Positions 17,173-27,010 are shown, counted from the stretch's first letter. The stretch: DNA of 64,000 nt from Bifidobacterium felsineum (GCF_002802915.1 NZ_PEBJ01000001.1:828082-892081); one strand, 5' to 3'. A program made the numbers and translations. Notes: generated by a model from the letters alone, not told the origin.

Positions 17173-18345
17173 ATGACCGTGCATTTCTCCTCTCGCGTGG
17201 ATATCAGCGCCCCGAACCCGATTGCCTCCGCCGAGGCCCAAGCCAAGGCGCAAGGCATAACCCTTGGCAAACTCAATGATTCCAACCCCACACGGCATGG
17301 CTTGGCTCCAACGTTGGTGCCGAGCGTGTACACGGCCGATCCACGTGGGCCTCGAATGGCGCGGGCGGCGTTGGCGGCATTCCTCTCCGATGGGGAAGAC
17401 CGACCAGACGCAGACGATTTGTATATCCTGAGCTCCACATCCGAGGCCTATTCATGGCTGATCAAACTGCTGTGTGACCCAGGAGACGCGGTGTTGGCTC
17501 CTAAGCCCGGTTATCCGCTGATTGAATCCATTGCGCGGCTCGAAGGCGTGGAAACCGTGGAATATCAGCTGCAGTTCGACGGTTCATGGTTCATTGATGC
17601 CGCAGGTCTGGAGGAGATTCTTGACTCACCTCATGGCGAGAACATTCGTGCGTTGGTGCTGATCAACCCCAATAATCCTTCCGGTTCGTATGTGAAGCCC
17701 GACGAGCGCAAGGCCATTGTGGAACTATGCGGCAGTCATGGCATTGCATTGATCGCCGACGAAGTGTTCTATGACTACAGCCTCGAACCATTTGCCGGCA
17801 ATGCCCGGCTCGCCGGCGAGCCCGGCGTACTCACCTTCGCCCTCGACGGGTTCTCCAAAATGCTCGCCGCGCCGCATGCCAAAGTCGGCTGGATTCAGGT
17901 ATCCGGGCCTGCCGAAGATGTGGCGGAGGCCAAACGCCGCCTCGATGTTATCGCCGACGATTACCTGCCGATGAGCGATATCATCGCGGAACGGATCCCC
18001 GCACTGCTTGAGGCCGCTCCCGCACAAACCACCCGCGTGCAGGAACGCGTGCGTGGCAATCTTACGAGACTCCATGAACTGCTAGACGCTGACTCCAATG
18101 GGCTGGTCAATGTGCTGCGTGCCGAAGGCGGATGGAATGTGCTGCTGCGCGTGCCATCGGTCATCGACGAAAATGAGCTGGTATTGGGGCTGATTGAGCA
18201 TCACAAGCTCAGCGGACAGCCTGGTTACTTCTTCGATATGACATCCAACGGCTATCTGGCCATATCTCTGCTGCCGGAGCCAGAGGAATTCGAACGCAAT
18301 GTGCGGGCGATATTAGATGAGGTGGCCGCCCTCCTTGCGAGCTAG
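17173..18345 (+). CDS. Pyridoxal-phosphate aminotransferase, class I/II
   Basis: A 390-aa fold-type I aminotransferase. Visible marks are the PLP-contacting INPNNPSGSYVKPDE, ALIADEVFYDYSLEP (Asp and Tyr binding the cofactor), the Schiff-base lysine in DGFSKMLAAPHAKVGWI, and the following Gly-Trp. The N-terminal NDSNPTRHGL replaces the more common GEPDF. Length is normal. Substrate cannot be read from the sequence. The following ABC ATPase gene starts 16 bp after the stop with its own -10-like box, so co-transcription is possible but not required. Confidence 0.86.
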   Translation: MTVHFSSRVDISAPNPIASAEAQAKAQGITLGKLNDSNPTRHGLAPTLVPSVYTADPRGPRMARAALAAFLSDGEDRPDADDLYILSSTSEAYSWLIKLLCDPGDAVLAPKPGYPLIESIARLEGVETVEYQLQFDGSWFIDAAGLEEILDSPHGENIRALVLINPNNPSGSYVKPDERKAIVELCGSHGIALIADEVFYDYSLEPFAGNARLAGEPGVLTFALDGFSKMLAAPHAKVGWIQVSGPAEDVAEAKRRLDVIADDYLPMSDIIAERIPALLEAAPAQTTRVQERVRGNLTRLHELLDADSNGLVNVLRAEGGWNVLLRVPSVIDENELVLGLIEHHKLSGQPGYFFDMTSNGYLAISLLPEPEEFERNVRAILDEVAALLAS

Positions 18346-18348
18346 GCA

Positions 18349-18354
18349 TACAAT
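18349..18354 (+). promoter_or_regulatory. -10-like box for a leaderless start
   Basis: TACAAT, close to the TATAAT consensus, lies 7 nt before the ATG at 18362. It would let this gene be transcribed separately from the aminotransferase. Confidence 0.5.
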
Positions 18355-18361
18355 AGGCGGC

Positions 18362-19150
18362 ATGGGATTCTTCTTCAAGTCCAAAGAGCTGCCGCGCCCG
18401 CAATCGCTGACTTTCCGCCTCGAGCAGGCTGGTCATACCTATGATGATGGTCAATTGGGGCTTGCGCCCACCACTCTGACCATCAGTGAGAAACGTGTGG
18501 CGATCATCGGTCTGAACGGTGCCGGCAAGTCCACGTTGTTGGGGCTGCTGGATGGCACGCTGAAGGCCACAACAGGAACGGTCCGTGTCGAAGGTGGCGA
18601 GGAGAGGCTCGATCCCGGCGTCAAGAAGGATGCCAAACGCATCGACGATCTGGTCGGCATTGTGCGCCGCGAGGAGATTCCGAACTCGTTCTACCGCGCG
18701 AAGAATATCTCCGAAGCCGTTTCCGAAGCGCTGAAGAAGCATAAGATCCCCGAGGGGGAGCGTCAGGCCCGCATCGGCAATCTGTTCGCGCATTTCGACC
18801 TTGCGCAGGTTTCCCGAGCCAAGGCCAGTGAACTTGATTCGCTGAAACGGCACCTGTTGGCCATCGCCGCCGCGCTGAGCTTCGAGCCAAGCGCCATCGT
18901 GGCGGACGAGCCCAGCAAAGGCTTGGATGAGATCGGCACCGCTCATGTGGCGAAAGCCCTGTTCAGCTACGACAAACAGGTGATTTTCGCCACGCACGAT
19001 ACAGATATGATTCGCCGGCCCGAATATGCAATCGACCGCGCACTCGTACTGGACGAGCACACGGTCGTATTCGATGGCACTCCCAAGGATGCCGTGGTGT
19101 TTTATGAGGATTTGATTCGCCGCAAGTATGAGGCTGCGAAAGAAGCCTGA
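18362..19150 (+). CDS. ABC-type ATPase with a degenerate signature motif
   Basis: A 262-aa ATPase resembling the EcfA/CbiO group. Walker A (GLNGAGKST, about residue 47) and Walker B (AIVADEPSKGLDE) are intact, and the switch histidine is present in FATHDTDM. The signature loop that should read LSGGQ is instead SELDSLKRHLL, lacking both glycines, which would normally cripple ATP-sandwich formation in a homodimer. No permease or S component is adjacent. It may be the inactive-site partner in a heterodimer or a non-transport ATPase. It converges on the arylsulfotransferase-like gene with only 3 bp between. Confidence 0.82.
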   Translation: MGFFFKSKELPRPQSLTFRLEQAGHTYDDGQLGLAPTTLTISEKRVAIIGLNGAGKSTLLGLLDGTLKATTGTVRVEGGEERLDPGVKKDAKRIDDLVGIVRREEIPNSFYRAKNISEAVSEALKKHKIPEGERQARIGNLFAHFDLAQVSRAKASELDSLKRHLLAIAAALSFEPSAIVADEPSKGLDEIGTAHVAKALFSYDKQVIFATHDTDMIRRPEYAIDRALVLDEHTVVFDGTPKDAVVFYEDLIRRKYEAAKEA

Positions 19151-19153
19151 CGC

Positions 19154-20932
19154 CTACGCGAAGTAGAAGCCACGGAAGCCGTACTGGTAGACGCGGTAGA
19201 TGTATGCGGTGCTGAGCTCCATTTTGTACTGCGCCTTCAGATTGCCGCTGTCATCGTAGACGCCGAAGACGCCCTGCATGCCGGTATCCACCAGATTGAG
19301 ATCGTCGGACAGTTCCTGTGCGGAGGAGACGTACGGGGAATACGGCACATCGAAGGACTGCACTTCGGTGTAGGTGCCGGCATTCTCATCAACCAGATAC
19401 TTGCGGAACTGGGAGTTCGAGTTCTCGTCCTTGGACGATTGAGCGGTGGAAATGCCGTCGATCACCGTCCAATCGTAATCCGGGCGGGTCATCGCATAGC
19501 CGAAGTTGTTGTCGAACAGATACACGTAGTATTGGCCGCTCGGCAGCGAGGAATCATACTGCACGGTAATCGAGTGCTGGCCGCCGGTGTCGCCGAAATC
19601 GCCGACCTTGGTCAGGAAGGAATCCTGCTCGCTCATACCATCCCATACGGTCGGCTCACCAATCATGTAATCCAGCTTCGGCGTGCCCTCGATATCGTTG
19701 ATCTTGATCATCGTGGAGGTCTCACGGGCGGAAAGCAGAGCGGAACCATCATCCATCAGCTGAATCGTGTTGAAATGAATCCAATCCCAGCGGTTCTTGG
19801 CGGTCGGATCCGACTCGTCAATGCCGGAATGATCGGTGGAAGCCTTGTAGTCGGCGAACAGTTCGCCGAAGTCGACCAAGAGGCTCACCTTGCCGGTGGA
19901 TGTGTTGACCTTGATCACCTGATCCTGCACGGCATGGTCGCTGCGCTGCAAATCAGTCGCCAGGGAGACGATGTTGCCATCGGAATCCAACGCATAATCA
20001 TGGTGCAGAATAAAACGGTCGCCCAAGTCGATGTTCTTGACGATTTTGCCGAGACGATTCATCGCCACGAAGTTCTTGGTGGAGGCGGAAAGCCACATCA
20101 AGCCGTTGTTGTCGAACAGCAGACGATGGGAGCGGTAGTAGAGCACCGGCACTTCGCCGCGCAGCACGCCGTTCGCATCGTAGTAGTACATGAAATCCTG
20201 CTCGTCGGAATCATTGCCGAGAACGGCGTACAGGCCGTTGCCGAGTTCGCCGAGCGTAGTGCTGTCCGGCGAAGTGGTTTCCTCGAGCTTGACTTCCTCG
20301 CTGCCGAGCAGCTTCGGGCCGTTCTGCGTGATCGTGCGAGTGGTGGTAGTGCCGTCGGTGGCGGTGATGGTCAGTGTCACCGTGTTCTTCATCTGAGGAA
20401 TCAGACCCAGAACCAGGAATTCATGCGTGGCGGAGGCCAGCGAATCCTCGGCAACGGTGGAGGCCACGGAATCCTCGTCGGAGGCGCTGGGGCTCAACGT
20501 GTTGCCGGTGGAGCTTTCCGAAGCGTTGATGGCGGAACGGATGGCGCTCGCAGCCTCATCGCTGGTCACGGCGGTGGCGGTGTAATCCGGGTAGCCGTCC
20601 GCGGAGACCGTGTAGCTTACGGTAGAAGCGGTATCGGTGGTGAAGTACACGTACATGGATGTGGTGTTCGTGCCGTATGGATTCACCTTGGTATAGATGC
20701 TGTCCACCGTGCGCTCTTTGCCGTCGCGTTCCTTGGTGAGCTGCTCATCCATCATGGACTGGTAATCGGTGGTATAGATGTTCTCCACCTGGGCGTTGAG
20801 TCGCTCAACGCGGCGCTGTTTGATGGCTGCGCTCACGTCGTCCTGATAGAACAGGCACAAGCCCAGTGCAATGGCGATGGTGATGATTGCGGCGGCAATT
20901 CTAAAAATACGGGCGCGCACGGTACTGGACAT
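19154..20932 (-). CDS. Arylsulfate sulfotransferase-like protein, membrane anchored
   Basis: A 592-aa protein. Residues about 5-28 form an uncleaved signal anchor (IFRIAAAIITIAIALGLCLFY), so the rest lies outside the cell. The N-terminal third has the beta domain with NPYGTNTTSMYVYF, a hallmark of ASST proteins. The C-terminal part is a beta-propeller with YDANGVLRGEVP, RFILHHDYALDSDGNIV, RWDWIHFNTIQLMDDGSAL, SARETSTMIKI and GGQHSITVQY, whose histidines match the conserved His positions of the family in order. ASST enzymes move sulfate between phenols. The start at 20932 follows AAGGA. Activity in this organism is inferred only. Confidence 0.82.
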   Translation of the reverse strand: MSSTVRARIFRIAAAIITIAIALGLCLFYQDDVSAAIKQRRVERLNAQVENIYTTDYQSMMDEQLTKERDGKERTVDSIYTKVNPYGTNTTSMYVYFTTDTASTVSYTVSADGYPDYTATAVTSDEAASAIRSAINASESSTGNTLSPSASDEDSVASTVAEDSLASATHEFLVLGLIPQMKNTVTLTITATDGTTTTRTITQNGPKLLGSEEVKLEETTSPDSTTLGELGNGLYAVLGNDSDEQDFMYYYDANGVLRGEVPVLYYRSHRLLFDNNGLMWLSASTKNFVAMNRLGKIVKNIDLGDRFILHHDYALDSDGNIVSLATDLQRSDHAVQDQVIKVNTSTGKVSLLVDFGELFADYKASTDHSGIDESDPTAKNRWDWIHFNTIQLMDDGSALLSARETSTMIKINDIEGTPKLDYMIGEPTVWDGMSEQDSFLTKVGDFGDTGGQHSITVQYDSSLPSGQYYVYLFDNNFGYAMTRPDYDWTVIDGISTAQSSKDENSNSQFRKYLVDENAGTYTEVQSFDVPYSPYVSSAQELSDDLNLVDTGMQGVFGVYDDSGNLKAQYKMELSTAYIYRVYQYGFRGFYFA

Positions 20933-21122
20933 GGAAATCCTTACGATTAAGCGATACAGCACATAAAAATTACATCGTGTACATTATGGCGCGAGACTTG
21001 GAGAAGACTAAGGTAATTCCTGTGCATACGCTGAGGCTTTGCCTAAGCACGACTCGAAAAAAGTACGTAGTTTGCTGAGTCTTGGTATGCTGCCGCTGGA
21101 CCATTGCACGGCCACCGCAGCA

Positions 21123-23417
21123 CTACAGCAGTGAGAACCAGGACTGTATATCGTGCCAGAGCCCGGGATTATTGATGATCATCGCATCGTCCCTGGCCAA
21201 TACGAAACAGCTCAACACCGCAATGGCCAACGCCCATAGCACCAGCAGTAAAACGGTCCAGCGCATCAGCCAACGCCATGGGGTCACGTGGGCGATGCCA
21301 TCTCCCGAAGCGGCGTCGTTCGCACCGGCCAGAGATGTGCTCGGTTCACGGCCGTTGATCAGCCACAAGGTGCCGGGAACCGCGGCGAGGGCGATCAGCC
21401 AGCCGAAATCGGCCATATAACGCCAGCCCAAGCCGCCGACTGCGCTGTCGAATACGACGAGTCCTGCGCCGAGTGCTAGACAGCTCACCAGCCATGGGCG
21501 CATGCCGTGCATCTCGAGGTTGCTCAGATATGGCAGAACCAGAGACAAAAGCATCAATGGGGTCGCCGTGAACAATGCGCCGACCATCACCTCGTAATAT
21601 CCCCAGACCGGCATGGGGGCGGGGGATATGGCCAACCATGGGAATTGCTGGGTGAACCGCAATGGCAGGAACAGGTAATACCAGACCGTTGACGGCATAT
21701 CCGCCATGGGCGTGGTGTAACGGGTCATGTCCGAGACGGTGAATTGATAGGCGTTGCCGAAATTGAAGAGGGAACCGAAACGGGCCTTGTTCCACAGCAT
21801 CAGTGGGGTCACCACAATAATGGCGGGAATGATCATGGCCGCGGGGGCTCTCAACGCTTTGAGCAGAGGAACCCTATGCTGCCTGAGATCGCCGACCATC
21901 GCTCGGATCTGTGGCCAGAACAAGGGGAATGCCAGCAAAGCGGTAAGCGTGAATGTAGGGCGGCAGCCGAAGTTCGCGGCGATGCACAAGGCGCCGGCGG
22001 CCAGACGGGGCAAGGACAGGGGAGCGGTATCGCCGGCATGCCATCGGTCGGCGGGCAGCAGTGGGCGAGCCGATGTGTCAGCGCCCAGCCAGAACCATAG
22101 GCCGAGAGAGGTGAGCGCCAATGATGCAGCGAACGGAACTTGATAGAAGTTCGTGCGGTACACCAGATATCCGACCTGCGCACCCAGCAGACCTGAGGTC
22201 GTGACCAGTGAGGCGGCCGCCAGCGATGTCTTCGGCATAACGCGGTGAATGGTGCGCAGCAACAGCATCGAGAAGAAGATGATGAACAGCAGCATCAGGA
22301 ATTGTTCCGCGGCTCCCGTGGGCAGCACGCGGCCGGTCGCAAGGCGGTAGGGGGCGAAGAGCAAGGCCGCCGGCAGCACGCCGAAATAGGAGTACCAATG
22401 GCCGTCATAGAACGCGTAATCCCAATAGATGGGGCTCACGCCCTCGCTGAGCAGCTTCAAACGCGTAGGCACATCATAGGGGTGAGTGACTTGTGCCAAC
22501 TGGCTGGGCACCTGCAGATCCAGCCAGGGGCGGCCGGCGATAAGGGAGTCGGCCACATGCGCATACTGGTCGAAGTCATAGGTGTAATTACCGGCCGTAT
22601 GGAATGCCAATGGTGTGGAATACAGCAATTGCCAGATGATCGACCAGCCGAGCGCCGCAGTGGGAATCAGCATAATGGCGGCGAATGCGAGGCGTTGCTT
22701 GATGCTTGCCGGATTCAGCGTGATGCGCCACAGCTTGGAACCTGGTCTCCACAGCGCGATAAGCGTGAGTATCAATGCCATGGCCGCCACGCGAACCCAA
22801 TTAAAGACGAACGGCACTTTGACATTGGCACGTGCGTCACTGATCGGCACTATGGCGCCGTGTTCCTCCTGGATCCATACGCGAACGACGCCCGAACCGG
22901 AAGCATTGATGTAATGGCTGCGAGACGAGGAGATGCCGATGGATTGGGCTTTGCCGGTCTGGGTGACCTGCGTCGCCTGGCTGGTGATATCCACACGCAC
23001 ATGAACGGTAGTAAGAGGCTTCGGGATTGCGGCGTCGCCCTGCGCGCGGGATTGCTCGTCCGCCTGCTTCCACGCTTTGGCGATGACCGATCTGCCAACG
23101 CTATCGATGCGAAGAAAATCGGATGTGCCGTCCGCGGTCAATTCCAGATAGGCGTTGGTCGGATCCGTGACGGTCAGCATACCGTCATCGGTGCGTTTTA
23201 GACCGCTGCCCAGCGCATTGTGCACGGCATTGGTATCCGTGCTGGCACCGAGCGTACGCCAGAACGGCGTATTGAACACGATGCATTCCACTGCCGTGAT
23301 AATCGCCAGCGCGGCCAATACCAAGGCAAGCAGCCTGCGAATCCGCCTGAACATACGGAAAGGCCTGATGTGATGCGCTGCCGGTGCGGCTGCGGAAGAG
23401 AGGTCTATGGAATGCAC
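21123..23417 (-). CDS. Large polytopic membrane protein of unknown function
   Basis: A 764-aa protein with an N-terminal membrane segment (LLALVLAALAIITAVECIVF), an external soluble domain of about 170 residues, and about ten further hydrophobic segments. The layout, with an aromatic- and acid-containing loop after the second helix (NYTYDFDQYAHVADSLIAG), resembles GT-C type glycosyltransferases or O-antigen-type membrane enzymes, but no decisive motif is seen. The start is a GTG at 23417 with TAGAAT 6 nt upstream and no ribosome binding site. It diverges from the 1158-aa gene over a 60-bp spacer. Confidence 0.75.
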   Translation of the reverse strand: MHSIDLSSAAAPAAHHIRPFRMFRRIRRLLALVLAALAIITAVECIVFNTPFWRTLGASTDTNAVHNALGSGLKRTDDGMLTVTDPTNAYLELTADGTSDFLRIDSVGRSVIAKAWKQADEQSRAQGDAAIPKPLTTVHVRVDITSQATQVTQTGKAQSIGISSSRSHYINASGSGVVRVWIQEEHGAIVPISDARANVKVPFVFNWVRVAAMALILTLIALWRPGSKLWRITLNPASIKQRLAFAAIMLIPTAALGWSIIWQLLYSTPLAFHTAGNYTYDFDQYAHVADSLIAGRPWLDLQVPSQLAQVTHPYDVPTRLKLLSEGVSPIYWDYAFYDGHWYSYFGVLPAALLFAPYRLATGRVLPTGAAEQFLMLLFIIFFSMLLLRTIHRVMPKTSLAAASLVTTSGLLGAQVGYLVYRTNFYQVPFAASLALTSLGLWFWLGADTSARPLLPADRWHAGDTAPLSLPRLAAGALCIAANFGCRPTFTLTALLAFPLFWPQIRAMVGDLRQHRVPLLKALRAPAAMIIPAIIVVTPLMLWNKARFGSLFNFGNAYQFTVSDMTRYTTPMADMPSTVWYYLFLPLRFTQQFPWLAISPAPMPVWGYYEVMVGALFTATPLMLLSLVLPYLSNLEMHGMRPWLVSCLALGAGLVVFDSAVGGLGWRYMADFGWLIALAAVPGTLWLINGREPSTSLAGANDAASGDGIAHVTPWRWLMRWTVLLLVLWALAIAVLSCFVLARDDAMIINNPGLWHDIQSWFSLL

Positions 23418-23423
23418 GCCATT

Positions 23424-23429
23424 ATTCTA
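23424..23429 (-). promoter_or_regulatory. -10-like box for a leaderless GTG start
   Basis: TAGAAT on the minus strand, 6 nt before the GTG at 23417. Confidence 0.45.
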
Positions 23430-23464
23430 TAAGCTTTATGCCGAGCTGTATGTCTGGCAAACAG

Positions 23465-23470
23465 TAGAAT
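23465..23470 (+). promoter_or_regulatory. -10-like box for a leaderless start
   Basis: TAGAAT on the plus strand, 7 nt before the ATG at 23478. It pairs with the divergent box at 23424-23429 within one 60-bp spacer. Confidence 0.5.
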
Positions 23471-23477
23471 GTGAATC

Positions 23478-26400
23478 ATGCCAAATCGTATGTCGTTTCC
23501 CAAGAAGAAGTCCCACACGTCGTTACTGGGTGGACTCAAGGATTCGATGAACGCGCTCGCATCCGATTTGGGTCTCGTCAAACCGAAGAAGGCCGAGACC
23601 AATCCGTTCGGCGATGCGCTGCGTGAAAACAGTGAGCGCAAAGGCGGTGTGATTGACGAGCTGATTCGCAGAGCGGTGCCTATCAGCCCGGTGGTGAAGC
23701 GTCACACATTCCCCGCATTGGAGAACGTGCCTGAAGGTCTGGTGCTTGGATGGGCGCAGTTGCCGTCCACCCGTGGGCGTGGGTTCTCTCTGGGTGTGTT
23801 CCCGGACCGCGATCATTTCGCACAAGTGGCGTTCGCCGATTCGCACGGCCGTGTGTTCGTGGGCTCCGACCCGGACATGGACGTGCAGGATATGAAGCCA
23901 CGGTTCATGTTCGGCAAGGAAAAGGAAGTCACGTTGCCCGATGGCGAGCGTCTGGGCCTTGATGAGCATTCTCGTGCCGGGCGTATGCGCTCGCTGGAGC
24001 ATGCAGTACGTCAGCGCGCCGGCAAATCGGTGAACGCCATCGCCGGCGGAGTGGTTGGGCGAGACGATACCGGACGCATGACATGGCTCGCCTCCTGGCT
24101 GAAGACCGGCAACAGGTACACGTTGGAGCAGATGCGTGCCAACCTGCCTGCGGACATGCGCCACAACCTCGAATACCGTGATGCGATCGCCATCGCATTC
24201 TTCGCCGCATACATGCTGCCGCAGATCAACGGCCTACTGATTGGTTTCGGCTCCGGCAACATTTTCCGCCGCCTGAACCGTGAGGCGCCGATCGGTGCCA
24301 TCCGGCGTTCGGTGAGGGATACGTTGGCCGCGCGAGCCCATGGCATGCGTGCCTCCGGTCTGGAGGACCATTTCGCCGATTTGATGCGCGAAGCCGGTGC
24401 GATGGACAAGTTGCCCGGCCTTGAGGCGGTGCATGGCGCCGAAGCGTTGCATCTCTATACCTCCAGCTATTCGAACAGCTACTTCTTCGCTTGGGACAAG
24501 TCCCTGGCGTTCACCCAGGCATTGAAGGCGTTGAAGATCGAAGGCAATCTCAACCGGTTCGCTGCGGTCAGCGCATGGTTGGAACGCAATTCCTCGCTCG
24601 GCCGCACGCTGACCGAAGATACGGTGACCCGTGCCGAGGCCGCGCAGATCGACATGAAGCTCATCGAGAATCCGGCGATTATGGCCCTTGATCCATACGA
24701 CGGCGCCGACGAGCATCAGGCGGTGCTTCGCCTGGTGGATATCGCCAAGCAGACGGCTGAACAGATTCGCGACGATTTTCCGGATCCACGCAATACTGAT
24801 GCCGGATTTGCGCATAATGGCGAATCGAGTGGGCTGGGCGGGCCAAACGGATCCGGCGAGCCCAGCGAATGGGTGTATCGTCAGACCCTTTCCACACTGT
24901 TACGCCGCCTACGCCTGCCATACCGTTTCGACGTGGAATTCCGCTCCTGCCTGGAGAACGGGGAGGTGGCGATTGGTTTCACCACTGCCGGCACATCAAT
25001 GATGCCGAACAGTCGATATGACGACACCAGACACACATGGCGCAACCTGTCCAGCACCGAGCGCGCGGCCATGAGCGTGGCCTACAATCTGCGCGTTGGT
25101 CTGATGATGGCGGCGATGAGCTTCGGCGCCAGCCCGGCTGTCAAACAAGTTTCGTTGCATATCGATTCCATCGGATTGGAAGAAGCCATCGCCGAACAAG
25201 ACAGTGCCATCGAACAGATGATGAGCGAGGCGTTGCGCGCGTTCGAGCATCTGCGCAGCGGCGATTTGGGCCGCTCCGGCTCCAAGGCCGATCCCAAGGA
25301 CGGCGACTTCCACGGTGATCCGACGCGTCCGATCACACACGAGGAGACGTTCAACCAGAAATCCTCGTCATCGGGTGCAGGTGCTGGCTCCGGTCTGGCG
25401 AATGCGGCGGAGTCTGGCTCGGATCAGCATGCCGAGGCGCAGGAAGGCGACAATGCTTCCGGTGCCGATAACGTATCCATCGATTCCCAGTTCGAGGATC
25501 TGATGAAAGGCATCGACATCGATGAGATGGCCTTTGGACTCGGATCGGATGACGAAGCCGGCGATGACCAGAGCACGGACGATGCCGATATGGACATCAG
25601 CAATGCCGATCCGATGAGCGTGCTGCGCAGCAATCCGACTGTGCGCAACATGGTCACGGTCACGCTCACCCGTGACGCTTTCCTTGAGCGTCTGCATACG
25701 GACGGTCTTGATCATCCGCAAGCCACCTACCGCATGTTCGGCGCGGTGATGGATGTGGACGGCGAAGGCGGTCTGAAGCCCATCAACGCGGACTTCGATC
25801 TTGCCGATTCCCGTTTCTCCCCATTGGGATCGCAGGAGGAACCCGAACTGGCGGAACGTGAGTTCAACCCGGCCACCGCACAGGTGTTGGGTGCCTCCGG
25901 CAGCGACGGCTTGGCGATTCAGCGCGTGGACAGGCTGCAGCGCGCAGTCAATGAATTCCACACCATCGCCCACAACGATCAGCTGGATTCCGTGGAGAAA
26001 GCACAGCAGGCGATGAGCATCATCGATACCATGTGCGATCCGGAATTGACCAATCTTGCCTCTCAGGTGACCAGCGCGCTAATCGACGGCAAGGATACGC
26101 CGGACTTCAAGTTCACGCTTGCCGACGAGCTTGACAAGGAACGTTTGCGGGCTCGCGACCTGCTGTTTTCCGGTCAGGCCGACCAAGCCATCGAGGTGGC
26201 TGAAGCGGCGGTCGCCCGAATGGATCAGATTTTTGCGGCCGGCTCGGGCGTGCCGCGCTATTTCAACTCCTATGCCGAACGTGTGGTCTACAACCGTCTG
26301 TTCGCTACGCGCGATGAACGTACGTTGCTTATTCCGGACAACCTGTTCTACGCGCATATGGAGCTAGCCGACGTGCTCGGCCAGATCAAGGGCGCCGCGG

Positions 26401-26954
26401 CCGCCGTTCCGCATCTGAACCGTATGGTTGCCTACGCCCCCGCATATCCGCTTTCGCATTTAAAGCTGGCCATTCAACTGGCGCGCAATGAGGATTGGGA
26501 TTCGGCCCGTGCCGCCTGTCTGAACGCGTTGCGCGTGGCCCTGGACCGTGATGATGCGGCGTTCGCCTATTACCGTTTCGCCTACTGCGAATGGATGCTC
26601 GATCATTTCGAGACCGCGGTGGCCGCATACATTATGAGCGATCATATTGCGCCCGGTGCCATCGCTTCCTTGGAAGGTGAACTGCAGGAGCTCGTGGCAC
26701 GCGCCGACTCGCAGTGCATCCATGTGCCGGAATCCGTGGAATCCGCCTCCTATGTGCTGGCATCGCATGATCTGCCGGTATGGCCGAATATCGAGGTCGG
26801 CGGCATCGTGCGCGACGCCGCCCGTGTTTGCGTGGACGAGGGCATGTTCGTGCCGGCCCGCACGCTGTCGGTGGCCGTGGCACGCATGAACGATGGCGAA
26901 GGCGGCGACATCGACGTTATCCAGGCTCAGTACCTGCGCTCCCTGACTACCTGA
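23478..26954 (+). CDS. Large soluble protein, 1158 aa, with C-terminal TPR-like region; function unknown
   Basis: No signal peptide or convincing membrane segment is present apart from one mildly hydrophobic stretch (IAIAFFAAYMLPQINGLLIGF, about 235-255). Residues about 620-720 are an acidic, Ser/Gly/Asp-rich linker. The C-terminal 330 residues are alpha-helical with Ala/Leu spacing that fits tetratricopeptide repeats (e.g. ARDLLFSGQADQAIEVAEAA, ELADVLGQIKGAAAAVPHLN). I recognise no catalytic motif. Codon use matches the neighbourhood, so it looks native. Its tight divergence from the membrane protein gene suggests, but does not prove, a shared role. The start is inferred to be leaderless. 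Confidence 0.8.
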   Translation: MPNRMSFPKKKSHTSLLGGLKDSMNALASDLGLVKPKKAETNPFGDALRENSERKGGVIDELIRRAVPISPVVKRHTFPALENVPEGLVLGWAQLPSTRGRGFSLGVFPDRDHFAQVAFADSHGRVFVGSDPDMDVQDMKPRFMFGKEKEVTLPDGERLGLDEHSRAGRMRSLEHAVRQRAGKSVNAIAGGVVGRDDTGRMTWLASWLKTGNRYTLEQMRANLPADMRHNLEYRDAIAIAFFAAYMLPQINGLLIGFGSGNIFRRLNREAPIGAIRRSVRDTLAARAHGMRASGLEDHFADLMREAGAMDKLPGLEAVHGAEALHLYTSSYSNSYFFAWDKSLAFTQALKALKIEGNLNRFAAVSAWLERNSSLGRTLTEDTVTRAEAAQIDMKLIENPAIMALDPYDGADEHQAVLRLVDIAKQTAEQIRDDFPDPRNTDAGFAHNGESSGLGGPNGSGEPSEWVYRQTLSTLLRRLRLPYRFDVEFRSCLENGEVAIGFTTAGTSMMPNSRYDDTRHTWRNLSSTERAAMSVAYNLRVGLMMAAMSFGASPAVKQVSLHIDSIGLEEAIAEQDSAIEQMMSEALRAFEHLRSGDLGRSGSKADPKDGDFHGDPTRPITHEETFNQKSSSSGAGAGSGLANAAESGSDQHAEAQEGDNASGADNVSIDSQFEDLMKGIDIDEMAFGLGSDDEAGDDQSTDDADMDISNADPMSVLRSNPTVRNMVTVTLTRDAFLERLHTDGLDHPQATYRMFGAVMDVDGEGGLKPINADFDLADSRFSPLGSQEEPELAEREFNPATAQVLGASGSDGLAIQRVDRLQRAVNEFHTIAHNDQLDSVEKAQQAMSIIDTMCDPELTNLASQVTSALIDGKDTPDFKFTLADELDKERLRARDLLFSGQADQAIEVAEAAVARMDQIFAAGSGVPRYFNSYAERVVYNRLFATRDERTLLIPDNLFYAHMELADVLGQIKGAAAAVPHLNRMVAYAPAYPLSHLKLAIQLARNEDWDSARAACLNALRVALDRDDAAFAYYRFAYCEWMLDHFETAVAAYIMSDHIAPGAIASLEGELQELVARADSQCIHVPESVESASYVLASHDLPVWPNIEVGGIVRDAARVCVDEGMFVPARTLSVAVARMNDGEGGDIDVIQAQYLRSLTT

Positions 26955-26961
26955 CCATTAT

Positions 26962-27010
26962 CGGCTCCCTCTGATGGAACAGCGTATGGATGTAAAGCTG
27001 ACTGAGGGAG
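26962..27010 (+). repeat. Degenerate copy of the GCTCCCTCTG hairpin repeat
   Basis: Starts CGGCTCCCTCTGATGG and ends AGCTGACTGAGGGAG. The outer blocks match the copies at 50386, 55160 and 60714, but the middle is replaced. The outer arms CTCCCTC/GAGGGAG can still pair, so it may end the 1158-aa gene transcript. Confidence 0.55.
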
